From Alviniconcha marisindica (taxonomy: Eukaryota > Mollusca > Gastropoda > Provannidae), in NCBI GenBank assembly GCA_018857735.1, contig JABMCL010000570.1:137001-201000 (forward strand): a stretch of DNA of 64,000 nucleotides. The letters run 5' to 3'. The translations under genes and the position numbers were made by a program. Below the pieces are notes generated by a model. The model was not told the DNA's origin and ran no database searches. It saw nothing but the letters and a program-made list of their open reading frames with translations. Shown here one piece after another: positions 29,781 to 42,965 of the stretch. Each line of letters begins with the position of its first letter. Positions within the stretch are counted from its first letter, which is position 1.

Positions 29781-29935
29781 CCAGGACGTACTGCAGGAGC
29801 ATGGTCGAGCAGTCTCAGTTTCACCTGGCACCAGCCATGTAACAACCAAATAGCGCTGTAAGTACATCACTTCGGTGGATATTCAACACGCGCTAGAAAA
29901 AGCTACAGTCACTCATTCAGAATGGCATACGGAAT
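29781..29935 (+). repeat. SINE family B tail
   Basis: CACCTGGCACCAGCCATGTA, ACAACCAAATAGCGCTGTAA and CTACAGTCACTCATTCAGAA match the 3' part of the element at 40150-40575. Confidence 0.75.
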
Positions 29936-31055
29936 CGCATACAACAGGAACACGCAGTAAGTCTGCTCAAAAGCGAAGAATAGCGGTACAAGCTGCGTGT
30001 ATAAAAGCGACCAAGAACAACTACAATAACTGAAAGGCACAAATTATGTATTACTGGGCTATACTGACCATCAGTACTTTGTATGGGTAAGGCAGTGTGC
30101 TTCGCCGGAATCCAGCGAGGATGCCGGCCTGGACAGCAACTAAACTAAACGTAATTGTTTATACTCAGTCACAGGAATTTAGGAATACTGTCGTTCTCTA
30201 TTGTTTGCTTTCGTTGCAAGTCGAATTTTTGGGTGCGGTGATCTCGATGATCGAAGAGTGATTTAGGGGACCGTGTAATCAGTAAGCTGCGTCTGAGCCA
30301 GTCTTCGTTAGTCAATTGCTTGCCTAGTGTTAATAGAAACTTGACAAATGCGTTACAAACAAGCAACCCTTAACTGAAGTTGATAACGAGTATATAAACG
30401 TGTTATTACTCGGCCAAAGCAGCAGACTGCAACAGTTGAAATAATTCAATAAACTCAGGCTCATAAAACACAAATTAAACTGAAGCGAATATACTGAGTG
30501 ACAAAACCTTATTGAAAAGGAAAGCAGGAAAGAGTTCAGCATAAATCTCTGTCGAAGAAAGACTGAGTTCCAATGTTCCCGGCGGTAGTAAAGCTTTTCA
30601 GTCGTTATAGTTCCCGACTCCTTCTTATAGGTTCCACAGCTTGTGCCTAGAATATTAAAGGGAGTAACCTTCTGTAAAATTATGGTAGTCCAAGGGGTAG
30701 AGGGAATCCAAATAAAAGCTGAACAGCGAGGAGTTTGCTTTGAACGGCCCCGCCGCTTTTCATCTTTTGTCGTCACGAGTTGCGCTCAGTGATGCTCAGT
30801 TGATGCTTGCTCGCCCCACTGAATGACCGCGGTGTTCGACAGCGAGATGTTCACACTTTACACTTATACGGCCATCCTGCTAACAGACACTCCCGACAAC
30901 AAAAACAACAAAAATGTTCTTGCCTATTAATTCGACTTAAAATATACGGGGCATCAATTTCGCATAAACCACTCCTCTCTCCACCACTTTTTTTTTTTCT
31001 TTCTCTCTTTTCTTTCTACGGAGCAATGGCCGAAATGAATCAATCTTCCGTATTA
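29936..31055. other. Intergenic DNA without recognised features
   Basis: No conserved coding frame or RNA gene was recognised. A 148-codon minus-strand frame (30330-30776) has no family similarity and no splice context. Confidence 0.5.
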
Positions 31056-31260
<205 letters not shown>

Positions 31261-31559
31261 CCCCTTGTTTCTTTGTGAGCGTTCGTCAGCTAAAACCCTG
31301 AGTTTCACCCAATGTCGGGTTAGAGGGTAGCGTGTGCAACCTTTTCCCTAAACCTGTAGATACTTCCATGCATTATCTGAAGCGTTATCTGCTAATCGGA
31401 CCTTTGGGATTTCAATAACGAAGCTTCTCACGTCATGATATCAAGGCTACTGGGCAGCTAAAAGTAATACTTCATGACATGACATTTTTGACACAACTAA
31501 CGTTTTTGCCTTAAGGCTGGAAACAATTTCTTTAACAAACAAAAAATAACAAACAAAAT

Positions 31560-31562
<3 letters not shown>

Positions 31563-31609
<47 letters not shown>

Positions 31610-31635
31610 GAGAGAGCAGAGACAGAGACAGAGAC

Positions 31636-31678
<43 letters not shown>

Positions 31679-31960
31679 GACAGACAGACAGACAGAGAAG
31701 AAGAAGACAGACAGACAGACAGAGAAGAAGAAGAAGACGACAGACAGACAGACAGAGAAGAAGAAGGAGAAGAAGAAGAAGAAAATAATAATAATAATAA
31801 TAATAACTTGATGTTTTACGCCCAGTCAACCATTGCGGTTTTATCAGGGCGGAAAAAGAAGAAGAAGAAAATACTAATACTACTACTACTACTAACTTGA
31901 TTTTTTACGCCCAGTCAACCATTGCTGTTATATCAGGGCGAAAGAAGAAGAAGAAGAAAA
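31563..31960. repeat. (GA)n/(CAGA)n/(GAA)n locus with two copies of an AAGAAG-tailed short repeat
   Basis: GA, CAGA, GAA and TAA runs are followed by two copies (about 31806-31875 and 31897-31960) of TTTACGCCCAGTCAACCATT, then GC..TATCAGGGCG, each ending in AAGAAGAAG. The same sequence occurs diverged at 23065-23160 and possibly 63412-63465, so it is an interspersed family. Confidence 0.88.
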
Positions 31961-32973
31961 GCCAATAACGACAATGTCAACAACCTCTGATCAGGGTCAG
32001 TTTAATTTTATGTTTGTTTTGGTCTCTTCCACCTGTTGAACAAAACATGCTTTGAGAAAGCTCCAGAGTGAGATTAATAACCTAAACCCATGTCAAGTCT
32101 AGATCAGGTCCCACAATGACACCGGCAAGACTTGAAACGTGCGCTCATCAGCAGAATGTTATCGCCTCCTAATCTCAGTAGTGGAAACATGGCGGATTCC
32201 TTTACTTCAACCACAACGCGGGTGAGACGGATTAGACGGTACGAAAATTGACGGGATGGGGCCGATGGAGAGGTAGTGATGGTGGTGGTGGGATGGAGGA
32301 GGGGGGGGGGGTCGACAATATAACACGGTCCATTTAAATCTAACAGACTTTCCCAGCACACATGTTCAAAGGCAAACGATCAAGCCCTGGCCTGTAAAAT
32401 CGAGGACTTTGCTGTTCCCATCCCATTTTCAATTCAACGCTGAGACATGCAAACTTAAACACGCCTCAGCAATCAAACATTGCTTTCGTGACTAGAAAGG
32501 GGGAGTATGAAGTGCACGATCGAGATGAAGAAATAAACGTAATATTGAATACACTTACGTCAAAAAACGCCGAAGATGTAACCAGTGACTAAGAGAGAGA
32601 GACGGACCAGCTGAGAGCAAAACACCAAGGAGGCGTATCATCAAGCTGGCCGGTGACCTGACCTAAGACGACACAGGCGCTTGGCATCAAATAATTACTC
32701 GCTAGTTAGCGAGTGCCGCTTTGTTCTAGACGTCGAGAAGTAATTCGATTACGACCAATCAGCCAGCACTGTCAACTGCCTGTGTATATCATACGCTGGC
32801 TGCGTTCAGTGGGGTGACCTTTAGCTCAGTCGATGCACTTCCTCCTCGACGCAATCATTTCTGGGCCTTGACGCAGGATTTTGATGCTCTCTCTCATTAA
32901 ATAACTGTTACTATTAATTTTATTCGTATTACCACTTTTGCGAAATCAAGGTTTTATAAGTACTGTTCACTAT

Positions 32974-32975
<2 letters not shown>
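31961..32975. other. Intergenic DNA without recognised gene
   Basis: Moderately GC-rich with one inverted CCAAT-type motif (GACCAATCAGCC near 32755). No conserved coding frame was found. Confidence 0.5.

Positions 32976-33067
<92 letters not shown>
32976..33067. repeat. (TG)n microsatellite
   Basis: About 90 bp of uninterrupted TG in the intergenic region. Confidence 0.98.
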
Positions 33068-33068
<1 letters not shown>

Positions 33069-33414
33069 ATGAAGTAAGTGAATGTGTATTTTGTTAAATT
33101 TTATTTTATATTGCAGCACGTTGTCACTATTCTCGCTTTTATACGCGCCTTGGCCTCTTAAAATATTTTGATAGGCAGGGCACTTACAAATTTCCAATAT
33201 TATTATTACTATTCAGTGTCGCGATATTAGCAGCGGGAGTAGCTTGGTCAGTCAGTTATAACTTACAAGCAAACAGTCGTAGTAGGACGGAGAAGAGGAA
33301 TAGCAGTAGTAGGCTAGTACCGATGCAGTTGCGGTAGCAGCAGTGTTCAGCAACAGTGTTTAGCAGCATCAGCAGTGGTAGTAGTACTTTAAGTTGACAC
33401 TCGTATTTGTTTTA

Positions 33415-33520
33415 CTCAGAGTTCAGGAGCTTTGTGAAAGTCGAGGTGGCCGTCCTGGGCTGCCCGTCCTAATGAGCCTTATGGTTTCTGTGGACGTCAA
33501 GCAACACTGAACCAAGTCAG
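33415..33520 (+). repeat. SINE family A fragment
   Basis: GAGTTCAGGAGCTTTGTGAA and CCTAATGAGCCTTATGGTTT followed by CTGTGGACGTCAAGCA match the family A body and tail. Confidence 0.75.
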
Positions 33521-34074
33521 TACAGGCATTGGTCACAGTTTGTCCCTAATGTGACAGTCAACCCGACATCCGAGGACACTAAGCTCCACATCATCATCAT
33601 TTGTTTTACTGAGTCGGGACGCGGGAAATTCGGGTCGCCGGCCGAAGCTACCGTCCGTCAGACCGCTAGGAATATTTGTTGCTGCATCAGTGGTAATCAG
33701 GGGAAATCATTTATTGATTTGACCATAAAGTTTTTTGTTTTTGTTTTCCTTTATCGGTATTGGATGCAGCAGATACCCCCCCCCCCCCCCCCTTCCCGAA
33801 TCAGTGGTTGAACTACTCGATCACGAACACACACATGCGCGCATGCACACAACTGAACACACTGACGAAAAAGAAGAACATAACAGAAATTCAAAGAAAA
33901 AGAACAAGTCGGCTTTAAAATGTCCCCATTTTAAAAATCTGTTTTGTTGTTGTTGTTGTCGTAAACCGATGCTTCGGCGGAATCAGCCGGGCCGTGGCGA
34001 TGTGCGGCCACGACGTGACACACCCGGCCGTTGCCGCTGCTCTCCAAAGATAATAATTACAGCCGCTGACAAGT

Positions 34075-34395
34075 TTGCTATGTGAGCGGTAAGGCGTTAG
34101 GCTGGTAAGCAGAGGGACCTCGGTTCGAATCTGCTTCGGCTCTCCTTTGTCTTCAAAAAGGTTGTGGTTTGTGGACACTGTCTTGTGACTTTGTCCATCA
34201 CTTTTTACTGAAACATTAAAATGGCTCCCATCGCTGCCCATCTTAACGCAGGAATCATTCTGGTGGTGACGATGTAGCGATAGGTATATAATCTCCCTCT
34301 CCCCCCACCTCCATACCCCCTTCCCCTCATTCTCCCGGTCCCTAATAAGCATTATGGTTTCTGTGGACGTTAAGCACCATGTTTACTTACTAAAG
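34075..34395 (+). repeat. Nearly complete tRNA-derived SINE (family A)
   Basis: The head carries an A-box-like GTGAGCGGTAAGGCG and an exact B box GGTTCGAATC (34122-34131). A unique body follows, and the tail CCCTAATAAGCATTATGGTT, TCTGTGGACGTTAAGCACCA ends in TGTTTACTTAC. Tail copies recur at 12.7, 13.1, 28.6, 28.95, 29.3 and 33.5 kb. It gives the family's full length of about 320 bp. Confidence 0.82.
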
Positions 34396-35345
34396 TTTGC
34401 TATACGATCTTTGCTGCACTGAAGACACTTTGAAGTGACGGCCGTGCCGAGTGCTCGGCCTTGGAGTCCACATCCAGTCTCGCCGCACTACACTCCAAGT
34501 GATTATAAATACAAAGTTTGTATCTATAATCTTTGCTACACTCCAGCCAAACTGGCTTCACCTCATTTCCGGAACCCTTCCTTCTCCCAAAGCGGCCGGT
34601 AACCGGAAAAGATCCGGAAACTACGATATCGAGGACTGATTAATGTTAGTGTTTTATGTACTTATTTACTTAGTCAGTATGACATCCGAACCGGCTGACT
34701 GATGTAACAAGAAATCTTTGATTTTAATTTAATTGTTATTTCGATCAGTCTCTTTTTCACCGAGTACCCGCCTGGGATCGGTCAGTGACAGCATATCAGT
34801 AATACATTTTGAGGAAGCTGGTTCCGAGCCCACTACTCAGTTTTGTCTACCCTGGGTACTGTCTGGTGCAATCTACACTGCCGGACCGGCTCCACATATA
34901 TTCAGTGAATCAGTAATATCAGTTCATGAAACTCCGCCAGAGGTACATCCTTATTTCGAGCGCTAGTTAACTCCCTTGCCGCCAGGTGTGTCAGTCAGTG
35001 ATTCTGCGCGAGCGCTCCCGAGTCGTTCTGTTTCAGATTCATTTTGATATGCCGTTCTACCACAATTAGACAAAAACATGCTTTGAGAAAGCTAATTTCT
35101 GCAACTGAAAGTTCCAACCACTGATGCCACGCACGTGCGGCGGTCAGTCTCTGCCGCAATCAGTCTCATCAGTGCCGGCATCGTCGTTCCGCGCCTTGTT
35201 TTACCTCCCAGCCTGCTTGTTTGGCAATACACATTCCCCAGTACGTGGGTTCCGTATAAAGATGTTCTTTTCGTATAACATAACCTACACAAAAAGGCAA
35301 AACAAAAACACGGCCGTCCTCCAAACCTACGCACACCTTCTCATG

Positions 35346-35809
35346 TAACCCTGCAGTGTGTCTGCTTCAACCAGCGCGCGCCAGAGCAGTGCCGTGATTG
35401 GTCCACATTGTTGTCCCGAAAATAGCGCCAGGCACGAAACCGGTTTGACAGGGTACTGCACATGGCTGACATCGAGAAGGCGACTGAGATCCGAGAGATT
35501 TCAGGAGAGAAGAGCGCAGTTCTGCAGCGAGAAACGAAGCACCCGTGCTCTAAAAACCTCCGATATGGTTGCGGGTTTACTAGTCTTCTGGCATTGTGGC
35601 CAGTGTGAGAAAGGGAGGGTGTCTATTTTTAGCGGAGTGTTCCTGTTCTTCCACAAACGTGAACACACACACATACACAGGTGGAAAAGGGCTGGGTGTC
35701 TCCCTATTCCTACCGTGCGAGTGCCATCTTCCAGTCTCCGGCGCTGTCGCTAAGGTGTCACAGACAGTAGGAGAGGTGGTCAACGCAGCTGGATTATCCT
35801 CTCGCCAAG
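35346..35809 (+). promoter_or_regulatory. Putative promoter and non-coding first exon of the class C receptor gene
   Basis: The region contains GCGCGCGCC, an inverted CCAAT box (GATTGGTCC at 35395-35403) and ends in a good donor, CCAAG|GTAGGT (35809/35810). The coding exon at 37544 starts directly after CCCCACAG, so an upstream untranslated exon is needed, and this donor is the best candidate I saw. The exact exon start is unknown. Confidence 0.35.
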
Positions 35810-37543
35810 GTAGGTTGCGCTGGTGTCTTTGCTAGTGTACACGGGCGCGTAATTTACCTGGCGATTTTTTGCCTGACGGGAGGAAAACATGCAGGTTGGT
35901 CCGATACATGCATGAACTTTGCCTAGCCGGTAAGCCGATATTATTATCCTATGATCGTCATGATCAGTCCATAAATTGTGATACTGTTGCACTACTGATG
36001 CAGTGACGGATTGGTGTTTTGATGGAATAACTCGGACATTGCAAGGAAATCTGGTATTAATAATAACGATATCGGTGATCAATATTATTTGCATACCTTG
36101 CTGCGGATGAAACGGAAAAAGGTGTTGCTTTGGCCTTTGTACACCGGGCGCTGTAATAATGATTAATGTATAGTGCTTTGGTAACTGAATGCCACCACTT
36201 CAACACCGTGATTGTAAACCACATTGCAGCTTATTGATCTTGCATAATTATTAAATCATATAAATGGCTCCAGGGCTTTTACTGTGTTCTGCTTAGTTCT
36301 AGGTCCCGTTTATGTACTATTTAATACTGAGTTGCTTCTGGAGAGGTGCTGATAAGGACTGATGATCATCATGCATGTGATATTCCCAGGTTTGCAAGGG
36401 AGGGGTAGGGGAGAGAGAGTCTCAGAGAGGCTAGATCTTTGGACATCTTAAGTCCTAAGGTTAACTCAGTTATCATACCAATGCCAAACTGCCTTGGGAT
36501 GGGTATGCATAGTATTAGTATAGTGGTGTCACTGTCACAGTGTCAGCCATTTTACCATGTTTGTATTTGCGTGCCTGAACAAAAGCCATAAGACAGTGTC
36601 CATAAAGATAAACCACACCTTTTCAAGAGAAAGGAGAAATGAAGTGTGGACTGATACCTGTGGTCATCTGCTTATTTTTTAACACCAGTTCAGTTCAAGA
36701 TGGTATCTGTGCACTCGTTAAATCCCACATAAGTGCTCCACCCCATCTCTCATAAGTTTCCCCAATATTGCCTTTGAAACGGTTCCAATGTTCATCTCTG
36801 GTTGACAAATGCCTTCTCTCGTTTTTGTAAGGAAGATTATCTAGCCACTAGCGCTTCCTTTATTTATTTATTTTTAAACACTAGTTACAGGCAACGTGCC
36901 TTAGCATTAGGCGATGTTGATCACTATTCACTAACGTACACATTGGATGCATTAAGCTGCCCATGGCCTGGGCTTGATGAACAAACCTTCCAGCCCATGC
37001 CTGATATGTATAGTGTATAATTTATATATAATATTGCATAAAATATTATAATAATATGCTAACATTATATATATATTTTATGGTACATTTTAAAAAGTCA
37101 ATTTTGTGCTGTGGCGGTTACTTGTTAATCAGTTATTTTATTGCTGTTACTGTATTAAGTATTAGTAAGTTCTATTACAGTAACAGTGTGACTATCAGTA
37201 CCAGTTTAACTGGATAAAACACCACAGGTAATTTTTGGTTGAATCACAGAACTTCTGATCTTCAATCTTTTGTTGTCATCCCATTTGACAGTGTTGTGCA
37301 CACTGCGCTGGTAAAGTTTTTGATAGCTTTGTAATACATACAATTAGAATATAGTTTTGTTATTTATGTATTATAATATATGTATTTTTTATAAATAACA
37401 TTAGCAGTCATTTAAATTGTAGTAATTGTATTCGTAACCACTTTGAGTTCATTTATTTGAGCTGAAGAAAGAAAAAAATGCAGAAGACATTATTTTGTTT
37501 TGAGCAGAGGTAAAACTAGAAGTCTTAACACTCATCCCCACAG
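35810..37543. other. Presumed first intron of the receptor gene, no recognised features
   Basis: A+T-rich DNA with short TATA runs near 37020-37080. No conserved frame, RNA gene or clear repeat was recognised. Confidence 0.5.
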
Positions 37544-37801
37544 ATGATCACGATGATGCGGTGGCTGTCTTCGCTGCTGCTGGTCCTCGCATTGGCAAGG
37601 TTTGGAACAAGCGTGGTGCCGCAGGCATGTCCTAACTTGAATACCAACACTTGCTACTACAACACCAACATCGCCAAGCTTGAACCAGGTGCCACTAGCC
37701 AGTATTATGCCTTGGGTGGTCTCTTCAACGTCCACACACGGGGGGATGATGCCTTCTCCTGTGGGGACGATTTCAACCCCACTGGAATCTTGCACACCCA
37801 G
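37544..37801 (+). CDS. Receptor coding exon 1 (residues 1-86)
   Basis: ATG directly after a CCCCACAG acceptor; donor CACCCAG|GTGAGT, phase 0. It encodes the hydrophobic signal sequence (WLSSLLLVLALARFGTS) and the first flytrap strand, YALGGLFNVHTRGDDAFSCG. Two further in-frame Met codons (4, 5) make the exact start slightly uncertain. Confidence 0.9.
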
Positions 37802-38635
37802 GTGAGTACAGTAATAATAATAATAATAGCAGCCATTTCTATTGGGCGATTCAGGTGGGGTTGTTAACTCCCTTGACTTTTGCTCGGCATTGCTTAAGTT
37901 AAATCCCTTGGCTGCTTTTACTTCCGGTGCATACTTTCTTCACAATGGAAGGCGGTGACAGTGAATTTGCGAATTTTACACTGCCAACTTTAAAGGCATT
38001 TTGGAGGCTCGTAGTCAGAATGTGTCTGGCAACAAGCAATAACTTGTTGCTTGTGCTATAGGATGCCCCCAAATGCATTTTTCTATGAAATCGTGATCTT
38101 CTGGTCAGCCAAAAAACGATGCAAAGACATTTTTTTTTCCACCCTCCATCCCCTTTCCCCGGTAATTTTTTCAACTACAACAGTGGTGGCATTTGTACTG
38201 CTTCACAATTCTAGGTTCAACTTCCATTGTTATACACAGTGTGAAGCAACGCCTACTCAGAAATTGGCCCCGGAAGTGACGCCGTGACCTCTCGCAACTT
38301 CTTGCGCGAAAGATTACAAAGGGCATTCACTCGTGCAAACCAGCTTCACTGAACCGCCCAATAGCACTGTATCTCACCAACAAGGGTGAGCGCACTGCAC
38401 TTTACCAGATCAACAACAATAACAAAAAATAACATTAAATGTTTTTTAAACTCAAGAATAATAATTATAAGTTATATGTGTATTGTATTATTGTTACATT
38501 GTAGGAGTATTTCACATTGATTTTGTTGTTTCTCAGTCTTGGCAGAAAGAGGAATGACAAATGTGCTTCTCAAAATAGTAATAGTTAAGTTTGAGGTACA
38601 TACTCCTTGACTTTGACCTCAAATTTGTTTTTTTA

Positions 38636-38675
<40 letters not shown>

Positions 38676-38859
38676 ACCTTTCAAATGAATCGGGCATATG
38701 AAGAGAATGGTTCCAGTGAAAGTGGTGTTGAAGAAAGGGTGGTCTCTCATGAGAAGTTCGACCTGTGTGACTTCATCCAGGGTCTAAAATATTCTCCATC
38801 TTGGGATTTTTTAGTGTCTGCTGAGACTGAGAGTTTATGGGGTCAGTTTGTGTCAGTGT

Positions 38860-38915
<56 letters not shown>

Positions 38916-39132
38916 GCATTTGTCGTTGTTGTTCTTACTAATACTATAGTACACAGTGTTTGTCTTTGGCACAAGTCTGTGATTGTGAGTCTTGTTTCCT
39001 TGCAGGCATTCCTTTGGTCACTGGACTACTGGCAGAATCGTTTGGGCAACACCCAAGTGTCAGTTGGAGCTGTGGTGTTTGATGGCTGTGACCGCCGGGA
39101 CCAGCTTATACAGAATCTTTTGGGCTTTGAAC

Positions 39133-39167
<35 letters not shown>

Positions 39168-41378
39168 GTGTGTGTGTGTGTGTGTTTGCAGGCACAGATG
39201 GGGGGTATATAATGTGTGCACTTGAGGGGTATTATATTTATACTTTTTATAGTAGATACAGTGTAAATGGAGTGACATAGATTAGATCTCTGAACTTTCA
39301 TGTTTTGAAGATTCATCTATTCATCTGTATGTGTGTGTGTGGGTGGGGGGTAGGGAGGGGAATGTGCATTTGAGGGGTATCATGGTATGTAGATGGATAC
39401 ATGGACCGATATAGATTAGATTTCAAAACTTTCATGTTTGGAAGATTCATTGGGGGGGGGGGGGGGTGTGCATTTGAACTCATGAGTGCGTGTGTGTGTG
39501 TGTGTTTGACTCCATGAATTCATGAATATGTCCTTGTAAGGGATTTTGTGATATATGTACATCAGTATCATTTGACAGTTTTTAGTAGAACGATCTTTGT
39601 GATATTTGACTGGTTTAATTATTTAGTTCCTGATTCCAGTGCAAATGCTGTTACTGCATCACTCACTTGACTAAGGTCTGTTGACTGCTTTCAAACCAAG
39701 AGAATAATGAATTTTTTTTTTAAATTGCTGTTCACAGCAAATGTCTTGTTTTTTTGTATGTCTTTTTTCTCTTTCTTCTTTCATGCAATAAATTGATTCA
39801 GAGTAAGGTTCCATATATATATTACATGAATATGGTGTGTTGCAGTGCAATATCCGCATACAAAACATCGACCGTTACAATGTTGTGGGTTTCGTGGGAC
39901 CACTCTCCAATGAGGATACCATGGCAGCAGCTGCTTTGACATCAGACATGGATCTGACACTTATCTCCCCTTCAGCTGACTCTGTTTTGCTCAGCGACTA
40001 TGAAAAGTACCCCTTCTTTCTACGGACGACACCAACCATTCAGACTGACATCGACATTATGGCTGCAGTGCTGAATGAAGTCGATACTGATTATGTGGCA
40101 GCAATATACGAAGAGGTGAGCACAGGCACACAACGCTTGCATGTAACTGGGGAGCAGCGATGGCTCAGTGGTTAGAATGACAGACTTGTGATTGAAAGGT
40201 CTCAGGTTCAAGTCCAGGAAAGTAAGGATGTAGAAGTTTCTTTTCCAGGATCAGCTTTCTGTGCTGACTCTTATTTCAGTATTCGTTCCACCCCTGTGTT
40301 ACCGCAGCAGCCTGTAAAAGATCCTAGTCATTCTGCCAAAAGTGCAGGTGGCAGGTTACAGCTAAGCACATATGCATCCTATGTATGCGGCTTCAAATAA
40401 TGTGACACTGTAAACTTGTGCGTAGCTGTATGGTGTGCACAGAACTTGCTCCAAGATGGCAGCAGTTTTACTTGGCACCTGCCATTTAACAACCAAATGG
40501 CACTGTAACCACTTTGGTGGATAAGTATTAAGTATATATTCAAAACGCACTGTGCAAAACTACAGTTACTCATTCATGATTCATATATGACTAGAGCACA
40601 GACATGGAGAAGGTAGTGCTATAGTTGCCGTTGTGAAGGGGGGTGGGGGGGGCATTTTTGGCCTTGGAAAGTTTGGGAATTTTGCAATTTTGGTCAACAA
40701 ATATTAAATGGGGACCAAAGCATGAAACGCCAAAGATCGCTTTGACTGACTGTTGATGATTGAAGGTTATTATTACCAGACGGAGTGCATGCAAACCAAG
40801 GGCATGTATTGGCAGTATATCTGGGCACACAATAGGGTGAAGAGATTGGGGTGTGAGGGTGGGGGTGTGTGTGAGGAGGCTCATTGCATGAGGTGACCAG
40901 TGAACCCTGAATCACTGCGTAAACTGCATAACTTGGATCGCATTCATGAACTATTACTGTATTGTACCAAACAATTGTCTTGTGCTGTGGAATACTACTG
41001 TATTATGCGGACATAACCGTGATGTGCTGCAACATGCAATTTTATTTTACTGTCTTTTTTTCTTTTCAGTCGCAGCAGTCCACATTCGAGCTGTTCAAGA
41101 CCAAAATGACCGAGGAAGACGTCTGCATAACAGAGCAGCAGTCCATGAGTGGAGATGAAGCAGACTCTGTCATAGCTACTTTCGTCCGTAACAACCTTGC
41201 CACATGGGAGAGCATCAGATTTGTTGCCCTTTTCTTGTCACCGGAGTTTGCTGGTCGCTTCATGCAACAGCTCAATGCTGTTGAGGAGGCAGATAAAAAG
41301 CACCTGGATATCGTATTCCTCATGACATCTGACATTCGACAAAACTCGCAAGTGTTCAATTGTGAGTTTGGTTTTTTT

Positions 41379-41426
<48 letters not shown>

Positions 41427-42928
41427 ATGGCAAAGTTATTTGATGATTATACTTTGAAGCTTAAGAATAATTGCTGCCCATCACAAATTGTCAAGGGATG
41501 ACCATGTTTTTGCCTTTTCTTCCCTGGCTCCCTGTTACTCATAGAATAGATTACAAGCTATCTTGCTTGCATTTTTCTGGTGTCAGTGGTATGTGTCTCG
41601 AAGACTTGTCTGAATTGATAAATATCTACACCCTTCTTGTTGACTTTGGTCAGCTTCTGGTATCAGAAGAAATTGTTTTGAATTTTTTTCATTCAGGCCC
41701 CCACCTTTTTTCTTGTCAAGCCACAGCTATGCTGAAAAAAGTTATTTTAAATTCAAGTCTGGTCTCAAAATGCATCTAGTGAGTAATCAGATTTTCACAA
41801 CCCCTTCTGGACTAATCTGAAACAGAATAAGGCCTAGAATGCTTGTGTAGGATCATCAGCAAGAACGGGAGTTAATTATTATGACTCAAAAGACATTACA
41901 TGAACACAACAACAAGGAGCTGAAGCACCTACAACAACTCACCTGTCATGTGAATAAATACAAGGTGCATTTTTAAATAAACTCCACCACAGGTACATCC
42001 TCAGAAAAGGTTGTCTGGGTTGCCAGAGGGTGTACCTTTGGCAGAGTTTATGTACCTTGTATAAAAATTCACACACATGCCAGGTAAGAGTTACCCTAAG
42101 TAATTCAGGTTTTTATTGTTAGTTGTGTTCATGTTGTGTAACATATTTTAAATGCTCCCTTTGTTTGTTAATTCTTCTTCTGTGCTGTAATGATTGTGTA
42201 ATTCTCCAGATGCATTGCTTACCTTTGATGTGTAAATTGAGCAATTGTTTGGTTTTATGGGTATTGACCATGTGATTTTTTTAAACTGTGTAAATTAAGC
42301 TTTGTATAGTCAGTATGTTCATGTGTGCAGGTGCCAGTGTGTGTGTGTATGTGTGTGCATGCACGCACACTTAGAATAATCTATGGACAAGATTTTGCGC
42401 TTTATAAATACTTTAATTATTATGATTTTACTTCATGTTGTTCATGCAAATTGCTAGTACAGTTAGGTGAATGCCAGTTTAGAACGACTATAGACTATGG
42501 TGGATTATATTGTTTTGACAGGATTTGTCACTTGGTAAGTAAGTGCTTGCAGCAATTTATAACTGGATACATGCCAAACAAGCATAACATCTGCCACACG
42601 TTTGTGTGTAAGCACATGAGAAACGGGATATGAAAGTTAAACCGTAGAGTGCTGTCCTTTTGTTTCCAGATCCAGTGGTTGTAAACAACGCAATCATGTT
42701 TGAGCAAGCGGCGCCAGCAAGCGTGGAAACAGCAGTGGAGGCATTCAAGACACACTGGAATTCAATCACCCCTCAGTCTATTCCGACTCTGAGCGGCCGA
42801 TTGTCAGACCCTTTCCTATCTGCCTATCTTGCTGCGGGAAACTCGTGAGAAGCTTTGCGTATATTTCATGATGAATGTCAGTGGGCTTTTTTTAGGTCAT
42901 GTGTTTGATATAGTGGCGAGAGCTGGAT

Positions 42929-42965
<37 letters not shown>

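Noticed and set aside
29468..29861. Plus-strand frames with LRLRTLLPAQ repeats
   Set aside because: Translation of a GC-rich minisatellite in all frames.
34081..34140. tRNA gene
   Set aside because: It has A and B box matches but no complete cloverleaf with acceptor stem; the continuation matches a dispersed SINE.
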